The notes under the pieces were generated by a model. The model saw nothing but the letters and a program-made list of their open reading frames with translations, did no database searches and was not told the origin of the DNA. From assembly GCF_004341375.1 (NCBI RefSeq), contig NZ_SLXO01000004.1, forward strand, positions 1 through 64,000: a DNA stretch of 64,000 bases, written 5' to 3'. The stretch comes from Rhodothalassium salexigens DSM 2132. GTDB taxonomy: Bacteria > Pseudomonadota > Alphaproteobacteria > Sphingomonadales > Rhodothalassiaceae. The position numbers and the translations under genes were made by a program. Of this stretch, positions 35,436-44,121 are shown piece after piece; the first letter of the stretch is position 1; each line of letters starts with the position of its first letter.

Positions 35436-35768
35436 TTACGCCGGCCAGGCGGCGGGGTCCAGCACCGACTTGGGGTCTTCGATCTCGATCACCCAAAGGT
35501 CGGTATCGACCCGGCGGCGTTTGGCGATGATCTCCTCGGCGCGCGGGCCCGCGACCGCCGGGCCGTCGAGACCGCGCCACAGCGCGGCGCCGTCGAAGCC
35601 GGTCACCGGTTCGAGCATCAGACAGCCGGCGTCGAAGCGGTCGAGCTTGACCAGCAGCGCGCCGCGTTCGGCCTCGCCCCGGTGGCGCAGGGCGGCGAAC
35701 AATCCCTGCGCCTGGGCCAGGCGGATCAGCCCCTCGGCGCGCATCGCGGCGGTCAGGCGGTGGGTCAT
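35436..35768 (-). CDS. DUF1491 family protein
   Basis: A 110-aa alphaproteobacterial protein of unknown function. Family pattern: RLTAAMRAEGLIRLAQAQGLFAAL, GALLVKLDRF, RAEEIIAKRRRVDTDLWVIEIED. Soluble, no signal peptide. First gene of a two-gene transcript with the EamA transporter. Divergent from the FKBP lipoprotein gene. Confidence 0.85.
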   Translation of the reverse strand: MTHRLTAAMRAEGLIRLAQAQGLFAALRHRGEAERGALLVKLDRFDAGCLMLEPVTGFDGAALWRGLDGPAVAGPRAEEIIAKRRRVDTDLWVIEIEDPKSVLDPAAWPA

Positions 35769-35895
35769 GGTTTGGCCCCATAGATCGGCGCATTGTCAAA
35801 GGGTCTGGCGGCCCTCTATAGACCGCCGGTGACGACCCCTGCAAACCGTAGCGGAGCGGCCGCGCGTGCGTCGGTCGCCCGAGGGATGGAGAGCC

Positions 35896-36474
35896 ATGCA
35901 CCGACGACCCCTGATCGCCGCCGCCCTGGTGGCGCTTCTGCCGGCCCTTGCCGCCTGCGACAAGCCGGCCGACGACCGCAGCGCCGATGCCACCGCCCCC
36001 GTCGAGCCCACGGCGACCGCGGGCGACGACGCGGCGGTGTCGAAAGCCTATGCCGAGCTCATGGAGATGGGCACCGGCGACATGACCCAGGACCGGGCGT
36101 TCCTCAAGGTCTATGCCCAGCGCGACGATGTGATCCGCCGCGACAGCGGCCTGCTCTATCGGGTGATCGAGGAAGGCGACGGCGCCACGCCCGAGCCCGG
36201 CGCCATGGTGCGCGTGCACTATCGCGGCCAGTTCATCGACGGTAGCGAGTTCGACAGCTCCTACAGCCGCGGCGAGCCGGCGGTGTTCCCCTCCGACCGG
36301 TTGATCGCCGGCTGGGTCGAGGCGCTGGCGTTGATGCAGGAAGGCGACACCTGGGAGTTGGTGGTGCCGGCCGACCTCGGCTATGGCGCCGGCGGCAAGG
36401 GCAAGATCCCCGGCGGCGCGACCCTGGTGTTCCAGGTCTCGCTGCTCGACGTGGTCAGCCAGCCGGGCGGCTGA
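35896..36474 (+). CDS. FKBP-type peptidyl-prolyl isomerase lipoprotein
   Basis: A 192-aa lipoprotein with a lipobox LAAC (lipidated Cys21) and a C-terminal FKBP domain (about residues 95-190): PGAMVRVHYRGQFIDGSEFDSSY, LIAGWVEALALMQEGDTWELVVPADLGYGAGG and IPGGATLVFQVSLL. It would speed proline isomerisation of periplasmic proteins while anchored to the outer (or inner) membrane. Between the lipid anchor and the FKBP domain is a short acidic linker and a helical part (KAYAELMEMGTGDMTQDRAFL), as in FkpA/Mip proteins. Start taken at 35896, which gives a proper signal peptide. Confidence 0.92.
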   Translation: MHRRPLIAAALVALLPALAACDKPADDRSADATAPVEPTATAGDDAAVSKAYAELMEMGTGDMTQDRAFLKVYAQRDDVIRRDSGLLYRVIEEGDGATPEPGAMVRVHYRGQFIDGSEFDSSYSRGEPAVFPSDRLIAGWVEALALMQEGDTWELVVPADLGYGAGGKGKIPGGATLVFQVSLLDVVSQPGG

Positions 36475-36551
36475 CCCGCGCTTACCGGTCGGGGGCTCGT
36501 CCGGGCGTCGCCCGGCCGGGTCGCCCCGGTCGCCCCGACCCGGTATGGGCC

Positions 36552-37412
36552 TTATGAGCCGGCCTTTGGACCGCCCTCCGCGGTGGCCTGGTGCAGATGG
36601 CGGGCCATGTCGGCGCGCAGGTCGGTCAGGTCCTGCGCCATGGTGTCGAGCCGGGCCAGAAGCCGGGCCTCCTCGGCCGCCGAGATGGCCTCGGCGGTCT
36701 CGGCCATGGCGGCGACGGCGCGTTCCTGTTCGGCCTTGTGCACGGCGGCCATGCTGTCGACCACGATGGCGACGAACAGGTTCAGCACCGCGAACGAGGT
36801 GACCAGGATGAACGGCACGAAGAACGCCCAGGCATAGGGATAGACCGCCATCACCGGGCGCACGATGCCGGCCGACCAACTCTCCAGGGTCATGATCTGG
36901 AACAGCGTGTAGAGGCTGGCGCCGATCGAGCCGAACCAGTCGGGGAACTGGTCGCCGAACAGATTGGTGGTGATCACCGCCCCCACATAGAAGATCAGCA
37001 GCAACAGCGCGGCCACCGTCGAGATGCCGGGGATCGCCGCCAGCAGCGCGTCGACCACCCGGCGCATCTGCGGCACCACCGACATCAGCCGCAGCACCCG
37101 AAGCACCCGCAGCGCGCGCAACACCTCCAAGGCGCCGGCGGCGGGCAGCAGGCCGATCGCGACCACGACGAAATCGAACAGGTTCCAGCCATTGCGGAAG
37201 AAATCGTGACGCCGGGCGTAGATCTTGGCGGCGATCTCGACCACGAACACGGCCAGGACCAGCCGGTTGACCGCCATCATCGCCGGTCCGGCGACGGCCA
37301 TCGCCCGGTCCCAGGTCTCCAGCCCCAGAACGATCGCATTGATCAGAATGAGCCCGGTGATGATCCGGACCGTGGTCGGGTGATAGACCCAGCGTTCCAC
37401 CGTCTCGCGCAT
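36552..37412 (-). CDS. Voltage-gated sodium channel, BacNav type
   Basis: A 286-aa six-span ion channel of the NaChBac family, forming a tetramer in the inner membrane. S1-S3 lie in residues 15-85 (with FNGWNLFDFVVV-like NGWNLFDFVVVAIG), S4 carries regularly spaced Arg in VLRALRVLRVLRLM (about 93-120), and the pore loop has the selectivity filter TLESWS (about 174-179), matching the sodium filter TLESWA/S. A C-terminal helix (about 230-286) forms the usual coiled-coil bundle. Stands alone. Likely linked to motility, pH or sodium homeostasis, but no direct evidence. Confidence 0.92.
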   Translation of the reverse strand: MRETVERWVYHPTTVRIITGLILINAIVLGLETWDRAMAVAGPAMMAVNRLVLAVFVVEIAAKIYARRHDFFRNGWNLFDFVVVAIGLLPAAGALEVLRALRVLRVLRLMSVVPQMRRVVDALLAAIPGISTVAALLLLIFYVGAVITTNLFGDQFPDWFGSIGASLYTLFQIMTLESWSAGIVRPVMAVYPYAWAFFVPFILVTSFAVLNLFVAIVVDSMAAVHKAEQERAVAAMAETAEAISAAEEARLLARLDTMAQDLTDLRADMARHLHQATAEGGPKAGS

Positions 37413-37464
37413 GGCCTGTCTCTCCTGGCGTCTCGTCGGATGGGTCGCGCGGGATCGCCGGCGC

Positions 37465-37671
37465 CTATCCGGCCAGCAGGCAGAAGACGCCGTAGCAGCG
37501 GTCGAGCGCGAAGCGAAACACCAGATAGAGCACCAGGTCCAGCAATGCCAGTAGCCCCAAAAGCGGGCCGAACAGGTACAGCCCCACCAGCATCGGCGCC
37601 CAGAGGGTCAGTTTCGGGCCGGCCAGGCGATGGCCCATCACCGTCTCGACTTTCGCGCGTCCTTTGGCCAT
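37465..37671 (-). CDS. Small hypothetical membrane protein (68 aa)
   Basis: A 68-aa protein with a basic N-terminus (MAKGRAKVETVMGHRLAG) and two hydrophobic segments (about residues 22-43 and 41-60). AAGGGG lies 6 nt before the ATG at 37671. It precedes the sodium channel on the same strand and is divergent from the FemAB-like gene. The longer open frame upstream on this strand is the shadow of that gene. No family recognised. Confidence 0.6.
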   Translation of the reverse strand: MAKGRAKVETVMGHRLAGPKLTLWAPMLVGLYLFGPLLGLLALLDLVLYLVFRFALDRCYGVFCLLAG

Positions 37672-37752
37672 GGTTTGCCCCTTGATCGGCGGCGCTTCGC
37701 CCCCTTGGCGGTCAGCGCGCCGGGCCAGCGCCGAGGGTGGGAGAGCGTTCGA

Positions 37753-38778
37753 GTGGATATCCAATCGCGCAGCGTAACGCGCTTTGACCACTGGGCAAAG
37801 CTGTGGGCGCCGCTCGTCGAGCGCGGGCCGCAGCCCTTGCAGCAAAGCTGGGGCTATGGGGCGGCGGTGGCCGAGCAGGGCGCGGCGGTCGAGCGGCTGT
37901 GCGTCGAGCTCGACGGCCGGCCGGTGGCGCTCGCCCAGACCGCCGGGCGGCGGTTGGCCGGCGGGTTGGTGCGCTTGACCCTGTTGATGGGCGGGCCGGC
38001 CTGGATCGACCCCGAGCCCGACCCGGCGGTGCAGGCGGCGGTGGTGCGCCATCTGCGTCGTGCCCACCCACGCTTTCGCCGGCGTTTTCTGATCGTTCAG
38101 CCCGACCTGGCCGACACCGACGCGGCGCGGCGGGTGCTGCGCCGGGCCGGCCTGCGTCGGGTGATGACCGGGGTCGCGCCGGTGCGCCTTGACTTGGCGC
38201 CCGAGCCGGAGCAGTTGCGCGCCGGGCTCAAGGGCAAATGGCGCAACGCCCTCAAGGGGGCCGAAGCGGCGGGCCTGGAGGTGGTGGAAGGCGGCGCCCG
38301 GGCGAGCGCCTATCAATGGCTGCTGGCGCGCGAGGTGGCGCAGCGCGGGCTGGCCGGCTATCTGGCGCCGCCGGTGGACATGGTCGAGGCGTTTGCCAAG
38401 GCCGAGGCGGGCGCCAAGCCGGGCCAGAGAGGCGGCGGCCGGGCGCGCGGGGCCAAGCCGGCCAAGAGCCCCGAGCGAAAGCCGCCGACAGCGCCGGTGC
38501 TGACGCTGACCGCGCTCGACGGCCGCGACAAGCTGGCCGGGCAGTTGTTCCTGGTTCACGGCGCCACTGCCACCTACCATATCGGCTGGAGCGGCGAGGC
38601 CGGCCGGGCGACGGGGGCGCACAATCTGCTGCTGTGGCGGGCCATGCTGGCATTGCGGGCGCGCGGCGTGCGCTGGCTCGACCTGGGGCCGGTGGACACC
38701 GCCGCGGGCGCCGGCATCGCGCGCTTCAAGCTCGGTACCGGCGCCGAACCGCAGGTGCAGGTGGGGTCCTGGCTTTAG
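37753..38778 (+). CDS. FemAB/GNAT-like acyltransferase
   Basis: A 341-aa protein with two GNAT-type halves as in FemX/FemAB-like aminoacyl or acyl transferases. First half: QQSWGYGAAVAEQGAAVERLCVELDGRPVALAQ. Second half: LKGKWRNALKGAEAAGLEV, QLFLVHGATATYHIGWSG and HNLLLWRAMLALRARGVRWLDLG. Between them is a low-complexity Lys/Arg/Gly/Ala stretch (about residues 216-250) not seen in relatives I know. Start chosen as GTG 37753 (GGGAGAG upstream) because the frame before it is not conserved-looking. Acceptor unknown; cell-wall or lipid modification is possible. Confidence 0.75.
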   Translation: MDIQSRSVTRFDHWAKLWAPLVERGPQPLQQSWGYGAAVAEQGAAVERLCVELDGRPVALAQTAGRRLAGGLVRLTLLMGGPAWIDPEPDPAVQAAVVRHLRRAHPRFRRRFLIVQPDLADTDAARRVLRRAGLRRVMTGVAPVRLDLAPEPEQLRAGLKGKWRNALKGAEAAGLEVVEGGARASAYQWLLAREVAQRGLAGYLAPPVDMVEAFAKAEAGAKPGQRGGGRARGAKPAKSPERKPPTAPVLTLTALDGRDKLAGQLFLVHGATATYHIGWSGEAGRATGAHNLLLWRAMLALRARGVRWLDLGPVDTAAGAGIARFKLGTGAEPQVQVGSWL

Positions 38779-38900
38779 GCGCCCCATGGCCCGGCTTGTG
38801 GCGCCACCGCCCGGCGGTTATAGCGGCGGGGCCGTGTTCGGGGAATGCGCGGGCGGCGGACGCGGGCGGCGGTTCTGACCCGATCTGAAGGAGGGCGGCG

Positions 38901-40160
38901 ATGCTATTGGATGGCAAGCGGATTTTGCTGATCATCGGCGGCGGTATCGCGGCCTATAAGGCGCTCGACCTGATCCGCCGGCTGCGCGAGGCGGGGGCGC
39001 GGGTGCGCCCGGTGCTGACCGCCGGCGGCGCCGAGTTCATCACCCCCTTGTCGGCTGCGGCGCTGGCCGAGGACCATTGCTACACCGACCTGTTCTCGCT
39101 CAAGGACGAGGCCGAGATGGGCCATATCCGCCTGTCGCGCGAGGCCGATCTGGTGCTGGTGGCGCCGGCCACCGCCGACCTGATGGCCAAGATGGCCCAT
39201 GGCCACGCCAACGATCTGGCGTCGACGGTGCTGCTGGCCACCGACAAGCCGGTGCTGGTGGCGCCGTCGATGAACAGCTTCATGTGGCAACACCCGGCGA
39301 CCCGGCGCAACCTGGCGACGCTTGAGCGCGACGGCATCGGCATGGTGGCGCCGGGGGTGGGCGATCTGGCGTGCGGCGAGACCGGCGCCGGCCGCCTGGC
39401 CGAGGTGGCCGACATCGTCGCCGCCGTGGCGCGGCGGCTGGGGACGGCGGCGCCGGGTCTGGCCCCTGCTGCCGGGGCGTCCGGGCCGCTCGCCGGCCGG
39501 CGGGTGCTGGTGACCGCCGGGCCGACCCACGAGCCCATCGACCCGGTGCGCTATCTGGCCAACCGGTCGTCGGGCAAGCAGGGCTTCGCGCTGGCGGGCG
39601 CCCTGGCCCGGGTCGGGGCCGAGGTGGTGCTGGTCGCCGGGCCGTGCGCCCTGGCGACGCCCGCCGGGGTCACCCGGGTCGATGTGGAGACGGCGCGCGA
39701 GATGCTGTCGGCGTGTCGCGACGCCTTGCCGGTGGACGCCGCCATCTGCGTGGCGGCGGTGGCCGACTGGCGGGTTGCCGAGACCGGCGCGCAAAAGCTC
39801 AAGAAGGACGCCACGGGCGGCGCGCCGCCGGCGCTCGCCCTGACCGAAAACCCGGACATTCTGGCGACGTTGGCGCAGCTTGAGACCGGCCGGCCGGCAT
39901 TGGTGGTGGGTTTCGCGGCCGAGACCGACCGGGTGCTCGACCACGCGCGGGCCAAGCGCGCGCGCAAGCGCTGCGACTGGATCGTCGCCAACGACGTCTC
40001 GGCGGCCACCGGCATCATGGGCGGCGACGACACCGCTGTGACGGTGATCACCGACGCCGGCGAGGACGCCTTGCCCGCCGGGTCCAAGGTGGCGGTGGCC
40101 GAGGCGCTGGCCGCGCGCATCGCCGCCGCCTTGACGCCGACGCCGGAGACCACGGCGTGA
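38901..40160 (+). CDS. coaBC: Bifunctional CoaBC (phosphopantothenoylcysteine synthase/decarboxylase)
   Basis: A 419-aa fused enzyme for two steps of coenzyme A synthesis. The N-terminal CoaC half (residues 1-185) binds FMN and shows [30 protein letters not shown] (PxMNxxMW) and [13 protein letters not shown] with the catalytic cysteine. The C-terminal CoaB half (about 195-415) shows [34 protein letters not shown] and KLKKD. AAGGAGG precedes the ATG. Stop overlaps dut start (GTGA), an order typical of proteobacteria. Confidence 0.96.
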   Translation: MLLDGKRILLIIGGGIAAYKALDLIRRLREAGARVRPVLTAGGAEFITPLSAAALAEDHCYTDLFSLKDEAEMGHIRLSREADLVLVAPATADLMAKMAHGHANDLASTVLLATDKPVLVAPSMNSFMWQHPATRRNLATLERDGIGMVAPGVGDLACGETGAGRLAEVADIVAAVARRLGTAAPGLAPAAGASGPLAGRRVLVTAGPTHEPIDPVRYLANRSSGKQGFALAGALARVGAEVVLVAGPCALATPAGVTRVDVETAREMLSACRDALPVDAAICVAAVADWRVAETGAQKLKKDATGGAPPALALTENPDILATLAQLETGRPALVVGFAAETDRVLDHARAKRARKRCDWIVANDVSAATGIMGGDDTAVTVITDAGEDALPAGSKVAVAEALAARIAAALTPTPETTA

Positions 40161-40645
40161 CCGCCGACGCGGGCGACCGGGCCGGGCGGCAACCGGTGCG
40201 CGTGGCGGTGCGGCGGCTGGCCCATGGGGCCGACCTGGCGTTACCGGCCTATGAGACCGCCGGCGCGGCCGGGTTGGACCTGCGCGCCGCCCTGGGCGTG
40301 ACGGCCGACCCGCTGGTGCTGGCGCCGGGCGCCCGCGCGCTGGTGCCCACCGGCTTGGCGATCGCGCTGCCGCCGGGCTATGAGGCGCAGGTGCGCCCGC
40401 GTTCGGGGCTGGCGGTGCGGCTGGGGCTGACCGTGCTCAACAGCCCCGGCACCGTCGATGCCGACTATCGCGGCGAGATCAAGGTGCCGCTGATCAACCA
40501 TGGCCAAGCAGCGGTGACGATCGAACACGGCATGCGCATCGCGCAGATGGTGATCGCCCCGGTGACCCGGGCGACGCTGGTCGAGGCGGCGGAACTCGAC
40601 GCCACGGCGCGCGGCGAGGGTGGCTTCGGTTCCACCGGGCATTGA
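40157..40645 (+). CDS. dut: dUTP diphosphatase
   Basis: Trimeric enzyme of 162 aa that hydrolyses dUTP to dUMP, keeping uracil out of DNA. All five motifs are seen: [48 protein letters not shown] and [12 protein letters not shown] start overlapping the coaBC stop implies coupled translation. The first 20 residues are a variable extension. Confidence 0.97.
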   Translation: MTADAGDRAGRQPVRVAVRRLAHGADLALPAYETAGAAGLDLRAALGVTADPLVLAPGARALVPTGLAIALPPGYEAQVRPRSGLAVRLGLTVLNSPGTVDADYRGEIKVPLINHGQAAVTIEHGMRIAQMVIAPVTRATLVEAAELDATARGEGGFGSTGH

Positions 40646-40694
40646 GCCGGCCAGGGCGCCCCCCGGCACTTTTTTAAGAATGGGATCAACAACA

Positions 40695-40709
40695 CAAGTC
40701 TGTGACTTG
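40695..40709. promoter_or_regulatory. Dyad upstream of the Rrf2-family gene
   Basis: CAAGTC-TGT-GACTTG, a perfect 6+3+6 dyad 76 nt before the regulator's ATG in an AT-richer stretch. It may be the autoregulatory operator of the Rrf2 protein or a promoter-proximal site; unproven. Confidence 0.4.
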
Positions 40710-40785
40710 CACGTGAGTCGCGGCACTTTCATTTATAGTAACTCCAATGCCAACCAGCGGCTGTGCTGAACACGAAGGTGCTGCC

Positions 40786-41271
40786 ATGATAAAACTCCCT
40801 CGTAAGGTAGCGTATGTGTTTGAGGCCCTTGTCGAATTGGCGCGCACCGCGGGTAGCGGCCCGCTCGCCTCGCGGGCCCTGGCGGAACGACAGCAGATCC
40901 CGGCGCGCTATCTGGAGCAGGCCCTGCAACGTCTGGTGCGGGACGGCATCCTCGAAGGTGTGCGCGGACCGCGGGGCGGCTATCGGCTGGCCCGCCGGCC
41001 CGACGACATTCCGCTGAGTGCGGTGGTGCGCGCGACGCTGGAAGCCGAGGGCGAGAGCCCGGACAGCCCCTATGAGACCAAGTCGGAGATCGGTGCGGCG
41101 GTCATCCAGCCGCTGTTTCTGGACCTGGAGCGCTCGCTGATGCAGCGGCTTGGCGCGCTGACCGTGGCCGACCTGGTGGTGCGCGCCGATCAGGCCGGGG
41201 CGCTGGCGGTCGTCGGGCGCGCCCATGCGGGGTTCAAACCGATGAGCGCGGCCGCCGTGCCCACGTCCTGA
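40786..41271 (+). CDS. Rrf2-family transcriptional regulator
   Basis: A 161-aa winged-helix regulator: KVAYVFEALVELARTAGSG, LAERQQIPARYLEQALQRLVRDGILEGVRGPRGGYRLARRP (recognition helix and wing). Unlike IscR, NsrR and RirA it has no cysteine, so it cannot hold a [Fe-S] cluster in the known way and must sense something else, or act as a simple repressor. ATG at 40786 is preceded by GAAGG. It follows dut by 140 nt with its own promoter region. No target other than the upstream dyad can be proposed; in some alphaproteobacteria a similar gene precedes cysteine or sulfur genes, which is not seen here. Confidence 0.88.
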   Translation: MIKLPRKVAYVFEALVELARTAGSGPLASRALAERQQIPARYLEQALQRLVRDGILEGVRGPRGGYRLARRPDDIPLSAVVRATLEAEGESPDSPYETKSEIGAAVIQPLFLDLERSLMQRLGALTVADLVVRADQAGALAVVGRAHAGFKPMSAAAVPTS

Positions 41272-41440
41272 CCCCGGCTCGGCCGGGGATCGGACCGGTC
41301 TGGAGGCGAACGCCGATGGGGCCTGCCAGTGGCGGGCGATGGCGACTATCGCTGCCGCGGTTGGCGGGCGGGGCGTGACGGCGTCGGGCGGGCTGTGGCA
41401 CAAGGGAGCGGTCCGCCGTTCCGACCGAGAGCCCTGCCCC

Positions 41441-42211
41441 ATGGCCCTGACCGACGATCAACTCGACCGCTATGCGCGCCATCTGGTGCTCCACGATGTG
41501 GGCGGGCCGGGCCAACGCCGGCTGTTGGCGGCGCGGGTGCTGGTGGTCGGCGCCGGCGGCCTGGGCGCGCCGGTGCTGGCCTATCTGGCCGCCGCCGGTA
41601 TTGGCTGTCTGCATCTGATCGACGATGACCGGGTCGACCTGTCGAACCTGCAACGCCAGGTCTTGTTCGCCACCGACGATATCGGCCGCGCCAAGGGACA
41701 GGTGGCGGCCGAGCGGCTGGCGGCGCTCAACCCCGATGTGCGGGTGGTGGTCCACGAGCGGCGCCTGACCGCCGACAATGCCGCCGATCTGGTCGCGCCG
41801 GTGGATCTGGTGGTCGACGGCAGCGACACCTTCGCCACCCGGCTGGCGGTCTCGGACGCCTGCGTGGCCGCCGGCCGGCCGCTGGTCAGCGCCGCCATCG
41901 CCCGCTTCGAGGGTCAGGTGGGGGTGTTCGCGCCGGCGCTGGCCGGGCCGTGTTATCGCTGCTTCGTGGGCGCGGCGCCCGAGAGCGACCGCGACCGCTG
42001 TGCCGAGGTGGGGGTGATGGGGGCGCTCGCCGGGCTCCTGGGCTCGTGGGCGGCGCTCGAAGCGATCAAGTGGGTCGCCGGTGCGGGCGAACCGCTCCTG
42101 GGCCGGCTGATGCTCGTGGACGCGCTCACCAACCGCACCCGCACGGTGGCCATCGCGCCCGATCCGGCGTGCCCGGCCTGTGGCGGCCAGGGGGCGGCGC
42201 GCACCGCTTGA
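41441..42211 (+). CDS. moeB: MoeB/ThiF-type adenylyltransferase
   Basis: E1-like enzyme of 256 aa that adenylates the C-terminus of a ubiquitin-like sulfur carrier (MoaD or ThiS) using ATP. Seen: VLVVGAGGLGAPVLAYLAAAGIG (ATP loop), DLSNLQRQVLF, the catalytic-region VVDGSDTFATRLAVSDAC, and the zinc cysteines GPCYRC and CPACGG. No rhodanese domain. MoeB versus ThiF cannot be separated by sequence here and no molybdenum or thiamin genes are adjacent. Start at 41441; the open frame before it has a different, non-conserved sequence. Confidence 0.9.
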   Translation: MALTDDQLDRYARHLVLHDVGGPGQRRLLAARVLVVGAGGLGAPVLAYLAAAGIGCLHLIDDDRVDLSNLQRQVLFATDDIGRAKGQVAAERLAALNPDVRVVVHERRLTADNAADLVAPVDLVVDGSDTFATRLAVSDACVAAGRPLVSAAIARFEGQVGVFAPALAGPCYRCFVGAAPESDRDRCAEVGVMGALAGLLGSWAALEAIKWVAGAGEPLLGRLMLVDALTNRTRTVAIAPDPACPACGGQGAARTA

Positions 42212-42285
42212 TCCCTGACCGGGCGGGGGCCGTGTGCGCCCGGTGTCGCGAGACCCGGGCCCGTCCGTCGGGCCGACCGGCGCGC

Positions 42286-43278
42286 TTAGAACAGCCCTTC
42301 GAGCACCCGGTCGGGCGGTGTGTGGCCGTCGGCGAAGGTCTTGATGTTGACCAGCACCTTCTCGCCCATGTCGATGCGCGCCTCGTGGGTCGACGAGCCC
42401 ATGTGCGGCAGGCAAACCACATTGTCGAGCGCCTTGAGCTTGGGGTTGACCGCCGGTTCGTGCTCATAGACGTCGAGCCCGGCACCGCCCAACTCGCCCG
42501 CTTCCAGCATGCGTGCCAGCGCGTTCTCGTCGATCACCTCGCCGCGCGACGTGTTGATCACATAGGCGTGCGGCTGCAACAGTTTGAGCCGCCGGGCCGA
42601 CAGCAGGTGGAAGGTTGCCGGGGTGTGCGGGCAGTTCACCGACACGATGTCCATGCGCGCCAGCATCTGGTCCAGGCTCTCCCAATAGGTGGCCTCGAAC
42701 TCGCGCTCGACCGCCTCGGGCAGGCGGGTGCGGTTGTGATAGTGGATCGACAGGCCGAACGCCTTGGCGCGCCGGGCCACCGCCTGGCCGATCCGGCCCA
42801 TGCCGATGATCCCCAGCCGCTTGCCCCAGATCCGGTGGCCGAGCAGCCCGGTGGGCGACCAGCCGTGCCACTCGTCGCGGGCCAGCAGGCGGATGCCCTC
42901 GGCCATGCGCCGCGGCACCGCCAGGATCAGCGCCATGGTCAGGTCGGCGGTGTCCTCGGTCAGCACGCCGGGGGTGTTGGTCACCGTGATCGCGCGCTGG
43001 CGCGCGGTGGCCAGGTCGATATGGTCGATGCCATTGCCGAAATTGGCGATCAGCTTGAGCTGCGGGCCGGCGGCGCTGAGCACGCCGGCATCGATGCGGT
43101 CGGTGACCGTGGGCACCAGCACGTCGGCCTCGGCGACCGCCTGGCGCAATGCCGCGGTGTCCATCGGCGCATCGTCTTGGTTCAGGCGCACGTCGAACAG
43201 CTCCGCCATGCGGGTTTCGATCGGGGCCGGGAGCGTGCGGGTGACGACAACTTTCGGGCGCGGCCGGGGGTCAGCCAT
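42286..43278 (-). CDS. D-2-hydroxyacid dehydrogenase (glyoxylate/hydroxypyruvate reductase type)
   Basis: NAD(P)-dependent enzyme of 330 aa reducing 2-oxo acids such as glyoxylate or hydroxypyruvate. Nucleotide motif LGIIGMGRIGQAVARRAKAFG, substrate loop NFGNGIDHIDLATA, catalytic Arg in INTSRGEVIDENAL, Glu in VYEHEPAVNP, and His in VCLPHMGSST. The glycerate-dehydrogenase-like subfamily fits best. Divergent from the SH3 protein gene, 185 nt apart, an arrangement common in alphaproteobacteria. Useful next to an ethylmalonyl-CoA lifestyle, since glyoxylate is consumed there, but that link is only inference. Confidence 0.9.
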   Translation of the reverse strand: MADPRPRPKVVVTRTLPAPIETRMAELFDVRLNQDDAPMDTAALRQAVAEADVLVPTVTDRIDAGVLSAAGPQLKLIANFGNGIDHIDLATARQRAITVTNTPGVLTEDTADLTMALILAVPRRMAEGIRLLARDEWHGWSPTGLLGHRIWGKRLGIIGMGRIGQAVARRAKAFGLSIHYHNRTRLPEAVEREFEATYWESLDQMLARMDIVSVNCPHTPATFHLLSARRLKLLQPHAYVINTSRGEVIDENALARMLEAGELGGAGLDVYEHEPAVNPKLKALDNVVCLPHMGSSTHEARIDMGEKVLVNIKTFADGHTPPDRVLEGLF

Positions 43279-43463
43279 GGCAGATCCTCACCGTTGGGGA
43301 GAATGGTCTTGAAAACAGACTGTTCTGGCTTCCTAAAGCAGCCGGGCGGACGGCGCAACTGCGCGCCCGCCCCGCCCCACTGTGGCGCCAGGCCCGGCCG
43401 GTGTCGCGGCCGCGGCGCCCGGGCGCTTGACCGGCGGTCGCACGGCAGCGCACAACATGGGCC

Positions 43464-44030
43464 ATGAGACGCAAGGTTCGGCAGGTCTGTCTGGCACTGG
43501 GGGCGCTGGCCGTGGCGGTCGCTGCGGGGCCGTCCGGCGCCGGTGCGCAGCCGGTGGCGCGCGACCATGTGTCCGCGGGGCCGTCGGGCCAGCCGGTCCC
43601 GCGCTTCGTGTCGCTGCGTGCCTCGAAGGCCAATATGCGCGTCGGCCCCGATCGCAAGTATCCAATCCGCTGGCAATACCGGCGTCCGGGCCTGCCGTTG
43701 CTGGTGGTCGGTGAGTTCGACGTTTGGCGCGAGGTGCGCGACCCCGAAGGCGATACCGGCTGGATGCACGTGGCGCTGTTGACCGGCGCGCGCACGGTCA
43801 TGGTCGCGGGTCAGCGCCCGGCGGTGTTGCGTCACAGAGCCGAGGCGGGCGCACCGGGCCTGTTGGAGGCCGAGCCGGGGGTCACCGGCGATCTGCTCGG
43901 CTGCACGGGCGCCTGGTGCGAGGTGCGGATCGGCGCGCGCACCGGCTGGTTGCCGCGGGCGCGGCTGTGGGGTGTGTTCGCCGAGCGCCCCGGTCGACGG
44001 GGCGAAAAAAAACCCCGGACGGGTGGGTAG
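43464..44030 (+). CDS. Secreted SH3-domain protein
   Basis: A 188-aa exported protein: signal peptide to about residue 29 (cleavage after GAGA), then two bacterial SH3-like domains, RFVSLRASKANMRVGPDRKYPIRW with YRRPGLPLLVV and a second with LGCTGAWCEVRIGARTGWLPRARLWGV. The conserved ANMRVGP motif is the SH3_4 signature. Likely binds peptidoglycan in the periplasm. The last codons and the stop overlap the terminator of irr, which faces the other way, so transcription of the two is tightly convergent. Confidence 0.88.
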   Translation: MRRKVRQVCLALGALAVAVAAGPSGAGAQPVARDHVSAGPSGQPVPRFVSLRASKANMRVGPDRKYPIRWQYRRPGLPLLVVGEFDVWREVRDPEGDTGWMHVALLTGARTVMVAGQRPAVLRHRAEAGAPGLLEAEPGVTGDLLGCTGAWCEVRIGARTGWLPRARLWGVFAERPGRRGEKKPRTGG

Positions 44031-44045
44031 TCCGTCACGGGGTTT
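44005..44045 (-). terminator. Intrinsic terminator of irr
   Basis: On the minus strand AAACCCCG (44045-44038) pairs with CGGGGTTT, with an inner GACGG/CCGTC stem, followed by a run of eight T. This is a textbook Rho-independent terminator 77 nt past the irr stop; it also covers the end of the SH3 gene on the other strand. Confidence 0.9.
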
Positions 44046-44121
44046 CAAAGCGGTGCCGGTGCGAGGCCGGCGATCGGGGTCGGCGGTTGGCCGCCCCGGA
44101 AGCGGGCTAAAGGCCTGCGGC

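Noticed and set aside
34432-36879. 815-aa minus-strand open frame across EamA, DUF1491, FKBP and part of the channel gene
   Set aside because: It crosses several well-identified genes in other frames, is Arg/Pro/Gly-rich and has no family features.
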